64,000 nucleotides of DNA from Allolobophora icterica (lineage: Eukaryota; Annelida; Clitellata; Crassiclitellata; Lumbricidae): contig OY744605.1 of the NCBI GenBank assembly GCA_963556255.1, forward strand, positions 34,006,463 to 34,070,462, read 5' to 3'. The notes below the pieces were generated by a model. That model was not told where the DNA came from, did no database searches, and saw only the letters and a program-made list of their open reading frames with translations. How positions within the stretch are numbered: the stretch's first letter is position 1; each line of letters opens with the position of its first letter. Below, piece by piece: positions 25,036-36,689 of the stretch. Both the position numbers and the translations under genes were made by a program.

Positions 25036-25635
25036 AACCAGAATAACGCACCAGGCTGCAAGACTGTCTTGGACTCTTGTACCGAGACCACCTCAGACCT
25101 GCTTTTCGTTTTCTACACTGGCTTCCTGTCTGTAAGCGTATCCGCTTCAAGCTGGCACTCCTCATGTACAGAGCACGTGCAGATCATCTGCCATCTAACT
25201 TATCGTCCATGGTCACAGCTTGAAACTCTGTTAAGGGTCGCGCCTCTCTTCGATCAGCATCTGCTGAAAAGTATGTTGTTCCTGGTAGACGTCTTGTCTT
25301 TGACCGGCGTTCATTCACACCCAACCAGCATTTTCATGGGCTTTAGATGGGACCCGTGTTGGCTTTATACCGGTCCCATATGGGCATATGGGTCCATTGT
25401 GGTCTCCATATGGGCATATGGGTCCATTGTGGTCTCCATTTGGCCATGCTGGCAGGGCAGTAACTCCGCGTGTTCACAGCTCTCTTAGGGAGACTGTCTT
25501 ACGCACTAAACTGAAAACCTACCTCTTCCAGTCTACCTTATTGCTCTTAATGGCTGCCCGGCTTCAATGTGCACTTCTGAACTTCATAAGGAGGGAAGTA
25601 TCACAGTACAGTTGTATTGTATTGTATTACGACTA
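25036..25635 (+). pseudogene. decayed CR1/L2-like LINE 3' fragment
   Basis: Frames give FRFLHWLPVCKRIRFKLALL, MYRARADHLPSNLSSM, GRRLVFDRRSFTPN, and then, after an insertion, SLRETVLRTKLKTYLFQS. This is the post-RT C-terminal region of a CR1/L2-type LINE. A tail with GTATTGTATTGTATT follows near 25613. The insertion at about 25335-25470 contains two 30-bp tandem units (with CATATGGGCATATGGGTCC). Confidence 0.7.
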
Positions 25636-25643
25636 ATGGCAGT

Positions 25644-25822
25644 CAGGGGCGTCTACACCATAGAAGCCCTGGAGCAAATGCTCCATCCAATAACTAGGGG
25701 AGGCAAAGATCTTTCAGCGTGTGTGCCACCATTAAAAGGGGAGGGGGAAGGAAGGGGAGGGCGAATAGCAGGGGGGAAAGGAGAAGTTGCTCCATTGACT
25801 TGGGGGGGGATAGACGCCCCTG
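25644..25822. mobile_element. 179-bp hAT-like MITE
   Basis: Inverted ends CAGGGGCGTCTA (12 bp, perfect) with flanks ATGGCAGT and ATGGCAAG (6 of 8 match). GGAGCAA repeats lie inside both ends. Non-coding. Confidence 0.65.
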
Positions 25823-26212
25823 ATGGCAAGACTGAAATGTATGGGAAAGTACATCGAAATGGGAAGACGGTTTGAACTGGTAGATTTTGGTTGGAAGCAC
25901 TGGGGAAGTCTTATAGGCAGGAGTGAAATGTATGGGGAAATACACACCCATTGGGATATAATTATATTACTATAAGTTACTTAGCCCCTCGTGGTTGGAA
26001 TCAATGAATATCATTTGTCCTGATGTTTAATATGAATCGTTTATTACTACAAGCATATTGCGAAAACAGCGCTATAGAAGTTCCGAGATTAGAAACACGT
26101 GTATCCATCTACACTGTCGACAAGATCTTGCATATCTTCATCGCTAATGTATCTTTCTTTCTTAAATGAATCATTAAATATATCTTTCGTCTTGTCCTAT
26201 TCATCGAATCAT

Positions 26213-26330
26213 CTTTAGCATCATCATCTTTAGCATCATCATCCTTAGCATCTTCAACTTAGCATCTTCACCTTAGCATCTTCACCTTAGCATCTTCACC
26301 TTAGTATCTTCACCTTAGTATCTTGATCTG
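26213..26330. repeat. short tandem repeat of about 15 bp (TTAGCATCTTCACC)
   Basis: About eight units, from TTTAGCATCATCATC at the left to TTAGTATCTTCACC at the right, showing a gradient of variants. Confidence 0.85.
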
Positions 26331-27470
26331 TAACTTTGAAGTTTTGCTTTTAGCGTCTTCGTGCCTCAGTCTCCACATGATTGTTTTTGGATTTTACTCT
26401 GGCGGTTTTTTTATGTCGTCTGATATCTAATTCCATTGGAGATCGTTGCAATCGCCCAATTCGTCTTGAAATTGATCGACCTGAAGGGCAGCAGCGGTAT
26501 AAACGCCGTTACCAAACTGGCTCATAAACTACACTTGCTTTTCTTAAAACTCTCAAACTGAAACGCTTGACATTAAATTGGTTCAACGATGTTACTGAAA
26601 TTCTTGCACATGTATCTAACTACATGCATTGAAGAAACCTTGCGTTGGCTTCCAGTCTAGGAAAGAAAATATATATGATCGTGGAGAACTATAGGTTCAC
26701 TTACCGCCGTGGCAGTAGGCTACTAGCTAGCCTAATTTGTTGGGTGATTGGAAGGAATGCCAGTTAATTGAATCCACTAATTATGCGCAGGATGCAATGA
26801 TGCAACATTCAAAGGAATGCTCCATATGAAAGAAATGAAGGAAGTTGATTATTGCACTGGTTAGACAATATGTTACAAAAGACAAACCTTCGACTAAAGA
26901 TGAGAGCTGAGGAGCACTGGGTTTGATAGATGACTGAAATGAATGAAGATATATCATTTGCACCCCATCGCCATCAAATGGCTGGCATAAGCAACTGATG
27001 ATGATGATGAAAAAATTAGGGTGGCTAATGGCTATTTCATACTGCTACGTTCAGCAATTAAAGGGAATTGAACTAGATCCAATGCGCTTTGGATAAGAAA
27101 AATTGCGTCATGATGCACGAACGAGCGCCAAAGCAGTCAAACGGTGGGTCGAACGCAGCCTATGATTGGATGTATGTTGCACGTGATACAAATCAAATAA
27201 CATGATTAGCCAACTATAGAAACAAACAAAAAGTGATGACGTCAAATTCGTTGCCACAGTAACCTAACCCGCAAAGGTTTACCCGCGTACGAAGTTTACG
27301 GACAGAGCTCTCGGTAATAATAATTATATTATATTTGTGCTCAAATCGATTCATTTTCGCTGATAATTGACATGGAAGTTTAGGAACAGATGTTGGACAA
27401 GGTAAAACAATAAAGTAAACATATTATAATTGTTTCTTATCGAAATAAGAATGCGCTATCGGGCCCCCCG
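26331..27470. other. intergenic, no gene seen
   Basis: No protein or RNA that I can support. A palindromic CRE-like TGACGTCA is at 27237-27244, with no adjacent coding exon. Confidence 0.4.
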
Positions 27471-27473
27471 ATA

Positions 27474-27532
27474 GCGCATTGGATAACATCTGGCGTAGAG
27501 TGCGAGAGGTACAGAGATCGAGTCCCATAGGC
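27474..27532 (+). repeat. tRNA-like SINE fragment cut by a hAT insertion
   Basis: An A-box-like AGCGCATTGGATAAC and a B-box-like GATCGAGTCCC are spaced as in a tRNA gene, but the acceptor arm does not pair cleanly. It is more likely a SINE head than a tRNA gene. It ends at the transposon at 27533. Confidence 0.4.
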
Positions 27533-28862
27533 CAGAGGTTTTCAAACTGTTTGGACCAGGGACCCCTATTTTTTTCTAGGCATAGCTCGCGGACCCCAGT
27601 ATTTACAAAGCAAAATTTAGGCCCCTATCACTTAAAATTTAATAAAAATAACAGGTAGACAGACTATTTCCACAATACACGCTTGCTTATTTATGACGCT
27701 AAGGACTATTATAATATAAAAAGTAACACTAAATAAATTGTTATTAACTCCCTGCAATAACTATGGAACACAGTCATTTTTAAAAGAAATGAATAACATC
27801 GGTTTCACCAAAAACCAGTAATGTCAGCGAGAGGGATGTGCTTGCTTTGCTTTGCAAAAACTGTCCATTATTGGTGCTATTTTGGATAGGCTTAAGCACT
27901 GTTTTCTTACGTTTCAGAAAGTTATCCATAGGGCCTAATACAAACAGCAAAATTATATAGTTAGCATGTAACAGCGAACGTGAACGAAATAGGGATATGC
28001 TGTGCAAATCTCTGTATTATCGTTCATTTAAAGGCTTAAATCAGGCGAATTCCACAAATTTCTAATTCTACAAGTCAAGAGTACACAATCAGGAAATAGA
28101 CCAGCATATTGCAAATGAAGCCTTCACTGGAAGAACCACTAGACATTTTTTTAGCTAACTAGCTGTGTCCTGTAATTATATTACTTAATGCTACAGACTA
28201 TAGAGCAAGTGTGTTTTTTCAGAAAACCCAAGTCAGTCCAGAGTTACAATGAGAAGAAAATATAGCGTTTATGTAAACACAACTACGTCCTAGCTAGAGC
28301 TTCGAATTCAGTGTTTCTTCCATGGAAAAAACAACCAGACTCATATTCAGTGTTGATTTTCTAAATGAAACACTTGCAGACTTTCAAAGTTTGTTTTGTG
28401 AATATCGATCTTAAACCTTTTTAAATGGAATCTAGTTGTTGGCCTACTTCTGATGAAGGCTTCAAATACATCGCGCTTACATTGGGTGCAGAAATGATTA
28501 GCAGTCGATTAGCAGAAATTATATATTAAATTTGATTAAAACACACGTTTTATTAGGCTAGAAATGTAACGTGACCATAAGCCTACATCTTATTTACGTC
28601 ACTGTAGGCCCTAGTACGCAAAGAATAACTATCAGCGGCATCACAAAACTGGTGTGATCGAATACCCAATTGGATCCTTGTGGATCATACAGTTACAGGC
28701 ATAGGCCTACTATAAGTAGCGTACGAATTTGAAAACACAGGTTGTTAATGCTAAAACCATGCAATGTTAAGCATCACATTATTTTCAGAACGCTCACGCG
28801 GACCCCCGCCATATCCTTCGCGGACCCCCAGGGGTCCGCGGACCACAGTTTGAAAAACTCTG
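27533..28862 (-). mobile_element. 1.33-kb hAT element, internally decayed
   Basis: Ends CAGAGGTTTTCAAACTG and CAGAGTTTTTCAAACTG are inverted, with GGACCCC blocks inside, as in Charlie-type hATs. Flanks CCATAGGC (27525-27532) and CCATAGGT (28863-28870) form an 8-bp duplication with one change. On the minus strand near 27930-27780 a short frame begins MDNFLKRKKT, like the N terminus of many hAT transposases, and soon stops. It is a deleted or decayed copy. Confidence 0.8.
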
Positions 28863-29003
28863 CCATAGGTGGACATGTTTTGTAGGCTGCAATTTGCGCC
28901 GTGTATTGCAGGCTGTCTGTTCTGTTAATTAAGATTTATCGCATAACATGTACATGTACAGCGCAGTGCGTTTGCAGGCGCTTAATTAAAGAATAAATAT
29001 TAT

Positions 29004-29276
29004 CAGTGGCGTCACGAGAGGGGTGCGGGGGGTGCGGACCGCACCGGGTGACACCCTCAGAGGGGGTGACACCCAAGATGAGGAAATGATGTAATTTTTT
29101 GGAAGATGAGGAATTCCTAAACAAAGGTCATCACTTTTTTGGAGAGATGAATTCCTAAAAAAAGGTCATCACTTTTTTTGGGAGACGAATTCCTAAAAAA
29201 AAGGTCATCACTTTTTCTTGAGGGTGACACCATGACTTTACCGCACCGGGTGACACCAGCCCCAGTGACGCCACTG
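29004..29276. mobile_element. 273-bp hAT-like MITE with internal tandem repeats
   Basis: Perfect 12-bp inverted ends CAGTGGCGTCAC are flanked by the perfect 8-bp duplication AATATTAT (28996-29003 and 29277-29284). Three internal units of about 50 bp share GAATTCCTAAA and AAAGGTCATCACTTTTTT. The right target copy runs into the (ATT)n tail of the LINE that follows. Confidence 0.88.
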
Positions 29277-29280
29277 AATA

Positions 29281-31020
29281 TTATTATTATTATTATTATT
29301 ATTATTTTTTTTTTTTTTTTTACCCGAGGTATCATGGATCCCTCAGGATTTGGAAAAAATTATCTAAGAGCAGATTTATTGTCTGGAGGGTCAGGCCTCG
29401 TCTTCAGGGTTTGAAGGAAATGTACCTTTAAAAGAGACAAGGTTGTAGCGTTGAATGTTTATGGACAACCGCTGGAACAGAAAGGTTGCTTCGCGTCTGT
29501 CGCCACTGATGGATGTGATGCGATTGCCTAGTTCCCTGATGAAATCTGAGGCCGACGGGTTAAACGGGCCCAGGGTTTCGACTGCCACCGGTTGGAATAT
29601 GTACGAGGCGGGAAGGCCACGATATTTCTCAATTTTTCGGTTGGCCGCCTGCACTGATGCTGGACCAACCGAACTGGCTGAGTGGGCGATGTAAGATGCC
29701 GCGCAAGTGTGGACTATCGTGGCGTCCCACGCCAAGTATTTACCTCCTGACCAGGGTATTAAAGTGGCTCCGTCGGGTCTTTTCCGTCCGATCTAAAGAG
29801 GCCTGCCGGTTCCTTGATACTGGGAATATCCGCTCTGAGCAGGGCGCGCCAAATGATGTCATTGATGGCGTGATGACGTAAAGAGCGTCCAAGGGCCCTC
29901 CTACACACGAAGCCGTGGTGGCCCTCGGGGCCAACCAAGTCGCCGCAGTGGCATCTGTGGGGACTGCACAAGTCCAGACCCAAACGGAGGCCCACCGCTA
30001 CCCGGACCGCCTCATTATCTAGGACGAGGCCACACGCGGCAATCGGGAGCGCGGTCAGCCAGTCGGCTGAGTGAGGGCTGCTGGCCGCATCCAGCCTGGC
30101 CCGGTCAACCAGACTAGTGGCGCATTGGCGGATGTCTGCCCTATCCCTCTCGATTAAGGGCCGGTCCCAAACGCTCTGTCTGACAGGTAGGGGGCACATG
30201 ATTGCCGGCAAGGTGTCCCGACGCGCCTCCAACAAGTCCGCCATATACTGATCTGGCACAACTGGAACTGCCGCGAGAATAGCGGTCTGGAGCTCGAGAG
30301 TCGATGCGGCTGATGCCAAATAAGCTGAAGAAGCCAGCGAAACGACTCTACGAATACCAAGACCCCCATCTCTGCTTGGAAGCGCGGCCTGCAGCCATTG
30401 GATGTCATTAAGAGAACAGTTGACAATTGTCTCAAGGCCCGACCTCATCAGTCCGTCCAATGTCCCCAGGGCCGGATGATCGAAACAAGGAGAACATCGG
30501 AGGAGATAGCTCAGCCTCGAAACCCCAAATGATGAACGGAGCAAGATCAAGGCATTCTGTGATGGCAACAAGCGGAGTCTTTCCAAGGCACGCCGGAACA
30601 TATCGCAGTGGTTCGTCATAGTTTCATCGAGCGACCTCCCCACGAACAGTGGGGCCCCCAGTAAACTCAAGAAATCCATTTCGACCCTGGTATAGTCCGA
30701 CAAGGGAGCGGGTAAATCCAGGGCGGCATCCGGCAGATAAACCTCGCACTTGTTGGGGTTAAGATGAAGGCCCAAAGATGACCCCAAGCCCGCCACCACC
30801 CGCACGTCCCGGGTCACAGTGTCCATATCTCCCCCCAGAGTAAGGTCATCTAGAAATCCTATTTTGAGGCTAGCATCAAGCGAGTGCAATACCGGCTGGA
30901 GAGGGAGACTAAACAGAAGAGGGCCCAACGGGTCGCCCTGTTGGGGGCCCATCTGTGATGACAGAGACAGCTGACCAAATCTAAGGACAGATGGAACCGA
31001 ATATGACTGATGGACGACTG
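29281..31020 (-). mobile_element. restriction-like-endonuclease LINE, copy 2 (5'-truncated)
   Basis: Reading on the minus strand, the element starts inside the RT domain directly against an (AAT)n tract (31020-31054). It ends in a 3' UTR with CTGAGGGATCCATGATACCT, an A run and (AAT)n (29281-29325). The same 3' UTR motif and A-rich/(AAT)n tail follow copy 1. It lies head-to-tail with copy 1. Confidence 0.75.
29391..31018 (-). pseudogene. RT + restriction-like endonuclease ORF, frameshifted
   Basis: The frame opens at 31018 and has the RT block GPQQGDPLGPLLF, the catalytic GFLDDLTLGG, a long region with LRSSFGVSRLSYLLRC and GGLGIRR, then the Cys/His knuckle HRCHCG-EGHHGFVC. A one-base frameshift near 29780, inside the conserved DGKRPDG-type stretch, splits the ORF. 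The downstream frame (29735 to 29391) carries AWDATIVHT, FQPVAVETLG and FLFQRLSINIQRYN to the natural stop. The RPD-x15-D spacing is that of the nuclease that R2/R4/Dong-group LINEs use for target nicking. The copy is inactive through truncation and frameshift. It shares roughly half its residues with copy 1, so the two are different subfamilies. Confidence 0.75.
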
Positions 31021-32884
31021 ATTATTATTATTATTATTATTATTATTTTTATTTTTTTATTTTTTTTTATGCCCCGAGGTATACAGGATCCCTCAGGGAC
31101 TTCAATATTAGTTAATGTAACATATAAAAAGTCCGGAATGGCCCTATTCTAACTCCTGGCTGGGGAAAGTGCCTCTGAACGCTATCGCATTAAAACGTTG
31201 TATTGTTAGAGAGAGGCGTTGGAAAAGAAACGTAGTTTCCCGTGGGTCTCCGGTGACGGAACAGAGCTTTTGTCCCAGGTCCGAAAGGAAAGCTAAGCCT
31301 TCGTTGTTGATCGGACCAAGGGTTTCAAAAGCCACGGGTATGAAAAAGTATGTCGACGTTATTTCAATGTATTTTTCCATTTTGCGGGCTGATGCCTTCT
31401 CGGCTGCCGCGCCAGCAGTTTGGGAGGTGTCTGGCAGATAGGAAGCGGCCAGGGTGTCTGTGACCGTTGCGTCCCAAACAAGGCATCGCCCGACGCGCCA
31501 AGGGACGAGGGTTAGGCCGTCCGGTCTCTTGCCGTCCGTCCTCACGAGGCCCGGGGGCTCCTTTGTGGAGGGATAACCGGCCTGGACCAAGCTCCGGAAG
31601 ATCAGGTCGTTCAAGGATGCGTGTCTAGGCAATCGGCCCGGGCCCAGCACGCAGGAGAGCCCATGATGGCCATCTGTTAGCACTGGGGCGCCGCAAGGGC
31701 ATCCATGTGGTTCACAGAGGGGAACCCCCAGTCTCAACCCCACCGCCACCCTGACCGACTCATCATCAAGCCTGAGCCCACAGTTGGTGATAGGTAGGGC
31801 TAGCAGCCAATCCCCCGCATGCGGGGCTGATATCGCCTTGAGGCGCGCCTGATTTACTCGATCCGGGAGCTTGGCATATAGGCCATGAACTTCCTGGTCG
31901 ATCAGGGGCCTATCCCAAGCTGATTGTTTGAGGGCAAGACCACCCTCAGGGCACCGCACCACGCCCGACCCGCGCCATCTAGTCAGTAGCACCTCGCGTT
32001 GTTGGTCGGCTGTAGATGTATTTCCCAGCATGGTGGACTGGAGCAGATCGGTGCTCGCGGCTGATGCCAGAAAGGCGGGTAGTGCCAGCGAGGTCACCGA
32101 TCTGATCCCCAGACCTCCCCTTTTAATGGGAAGCGAGGCCTGGAGCCACGCGTCGTCTGATAGTGGAAGGTTAAGAACTGCGCCCAGGCCGGATCGCAAG
32201 GCCGCGTCATATTGTTTCAGCCCCGGGTGGTCTACACAAGGGCAGCAGCGCAGGGTGTGGAGCAGCTTCGTAGCGCCCAGAGAGTACCTCAACAGAATGA
32301 GGGCGTCGTGCATTTTGATGTTTGCTAGTTTTTCCAGCATCCGCACCAGTTCAGCAGAGCGAGCCTCCAGGGCCCCGTCCAGCGCTCCTCGGGTAGAGAG
32401 GGGGGCCCCCAAGAGCATAGCATCTTGGGGGCTGGTCCTCGTGAAAAGATCTAGTTGGTGGTATCCCTCCGCGCTGCCAGGGGAATTCGAGATTACCTCG
32501 CATTTTGCACAGTTTAGTTGCAGGCCGAGGTTTTTGCATTTCATTTCCAAAAGTGTCACATCCTCGGCCACCACCTGCGCCTTTCCCCCCAGTGTAAGGT
32601 CGTCTAGGAAGCCCAAAGTGAGCGGAGACGACATTTCTGCCAAGATTGGCTGAAGGGGAAGGCAGAAGAGCAAGGGGCCAAGTGGGTCGCCCTGCTGGGG
32701 CCCGACCCGTGACAAGAGACTGAAAACCCCATATTTAAGGTTCGATGGTTCCGAGTAGGCCAAAAAACAGAATGATGCTAGTTCAGGGAGTATTGCATAA
32801 AGTGATAATAGCATTTGATCTCTGAAGAGGCTATTAAAGGCGTTAGAGAAATCCAGTTTAACCAGAATTGATTCCTCATCCAAG

Positions 32885-32956
<72 letters not shown>
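31021..32956 (-). mobile_element. restriction-like-endonuclease LINE, copy 1 (5'-truncated), between (AAT)n tracts
   Basis: The 5' end on the minus strand lies directly against a 69-bp (AAT)n tract (32888-32956). The 3' end has a short UTR with the conserved CTGAGGGATCCTGTATACCT and then an A-rich/(AAT)n tail (31070-31021). (AAT)n at both boundaries suggests insertion into a pre-existing microsatellite, as known for Dong-type LINEs in TAA repeats. Confidence 0.75.
31144..32887 (-). CDS. RT + restriction-like endonuclease polyprotein, 5'-truncated but open
   Basis: About 580 codons are open from the (AAT)n junction to a stop at 31144. The frame enters at RT motif A (ILVKLDFSNAFNSL), then GPQQGDPLGPLLF and the catalytic GFLDDLTLGG (FLDD rather than the commoner YADD). 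A linker with LILLRYSLGATKLLHTLRC and GGLGIRS follows. The C-terminal part has a Cys/His knuckle (CEPHGCPCG, DGHHGLSC), RHASLNDLIF, then DGKRPDGLTLVPW and VWDATVTDT. This is the RPD-x15-D layout of the PD-(D/E)XK nuclease of early-branching LINEs such as R2, R4 and Dong. The end FLFQRLSLTIQRFN is shared with copy 2. RT motifs before A and any N-terminal zinc fingers are missing, so it cannot move by itself. Clade placement is inference. Confidence 0.8.
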
Positions 32957-32962
<6 letters not shown>

Positions 32963-32999
32963 ATAATTGGAAGAAACGGGCCCATCGTTTGAGTGAAGA

Positions 33000-33649
33000 T
33001 GAAAGAAAATGACCTAGGCCCTAGTTGTCGAGTAAATTTTTCTTAGACCTAAATCTTATTACAAGACCTTATAAAAAATTGATTATTAATGTTTGAGTTA
33101 AGTGTTTAAGTAATTTGCCCAGCTAATTAGAAAACAATTTGTTACATTTGATGAAGTGAATGAGCTTTAAAACTTGTATGCCTATTAAGCGTGAATTTTC
33201 TATATGATCGATAGGATATCAATAATCGCAATTTTTTGCTATAGTTTGCAAATTTTGTCTGCATTTGTGCTTGATATGTTTCGTAGGTTACATTGCCATT
33301 TCGTGAGGCTTTTGTGGAAACGTCGACACTCGATACGGTCCGTTCTTCTCGTCCAGTTTGACCGATGGAAGATGACTGCGAAGACCGAAGTCCAGCGCTG
33401 CCACCGGAAGCTTATCTTCACCAGGAACAGGTATAACCTGACGCTTCTGTTAAGGACGGTTTCTTATCATCGTAATCGTAATATCCGGATTTCTACAGCG
33501 CCCAAAAAAGCGAAGTCGCGGGAACCAGCTTATTCACAGGCGCTTAGACAAATCAAAATCGATAGGCGGGGAGAGGGTCGAATCGGTTCCAGGTCAAGAT
33601 CCAACGGAGTCAGTCAGGAAGACAGTAAGACGGCTAAGGTGGGTGGTGT
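33000..33649. other. unassigned sequence between two LINEs
   Basis: It includes an open frame of about 140 codons on the plus strand before it runs into the LINE in antisense. The frame is basic and low in similarity to anything I recognise. I do not call it a gene. Confidence 0.35.
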
Positions 33650-35720
<2,071 letters not shown>

Positions 35721-36085
35721 GGCCTGTGAAGTGGCGCTGGAGATGTCGCCTCTATAAAGGTTATGGAATATGTCGCATTTTTAATGGTACTGGATGATGT
35801 CGCCTTTGTAAGGGTGCTGGAATATGTAGCCTTTGTAAAGTTGCTGGATGATGCAGTGACGTGCGGAGCTGGAATGCCGCCGGGGAGAGGACTCAAAATG
35901 CCGCCCTTGGCCACTTAATTTTCTAAATGCTATTTTCTCTAAGATATTGCATGACGATCATATTACATAATTTATACAATTTATTTTGTACAGTTTATAG
36001 CCTTTCTATATTTTTCACTTTTCACTGTGTTTTCTAATTATCCGTTTTAGCTATACATTTTCAACTTACTGAAATCTATTTCAAT

Positions 36086-36327
36086 CATGGGCGGCGATCC
36101 GGGGGGATTGAGGGGGAATAAGACCCCCACCTTTAACAGTGGGGGGCACACCATACATTCGCCCCACACATTTGATAGAAACACCAAAAAAAGGTTAGTA
36201 AATTTTATCGTGCGTGAGCGCGAAGCAATTTTTCACCTCTTTTTTGACCAGATCAGCTCAAAACTCTGTTGTGACCAGATCCTTTCAAAAGTGTCCCCCC
36301 TCCTGTCAAACAAGATCGCCACCACTG
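36086..36327. mobile_element. hAT-like MITE, family B, diverged short copy
   Basis: The left end CATGGGCGGCGATC and the right end (reverse complement CAGTGGTGGCGATC) match family B elements at 41986-42627 and 52014-52530. It shares GACCCCCACCTTTAACAGTG and two GACCAGATC-TCAAAA units with the latter. No clear target duplication remains. Confidence 0.7.
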
Positions 36328-36689
36328 AGTGACACTTGATGACGTCTAAGGTATCACCGTTATGCTAACCTGTCTCTTGTTTTTCGTTGTTGAAGGAATG
36401 TCTAAGTTCGCTACCGTCGTCTGGAGTCGCATGGTTTCTTCAAGAGAATCGTCATCAGTCGACAGATGGCGGTTCTGGTGGCGGGAAAAATGAACGACAC
36501 CTGGTGACAGCTGTGCATGTGCTTAATTGAAGCAAACCGTAAGAGTATCTATTCTAGACAGTTGCTATGCAAATCTGCATAGAAATTTTCTAATGTAGCC
36601 CTCTTTCTGTTCCTGTAGAGGAAGAGGACGACGTGGCTTGAAGATTGGGTAGTACAATGTTCTCCACTCAACATTTCATCATTGCCTTT

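Noticed and set aside
25567..25951. Frames on both strands over 25567-25951
   Set aside because: They cross the ends of a MITE and a LINE tail and contain G-rich low-complexity sequence.
27474..27532. Functional tRNA gene
   Set aside because: A and B boxes are tRNA-like but the stems do not pair well and the 3' part is cut by a transposon; called a SINE fragment instead.
31928..32653. 241-codon plus-strand frame
   Set aside because: Antisense shadow of the minus-strand RT/nuclease ORF.
35853..36085. Another hAT-like left end (CAGTGACGTGCGG)
   Set aside because: No matching right end or target duplication could be found.
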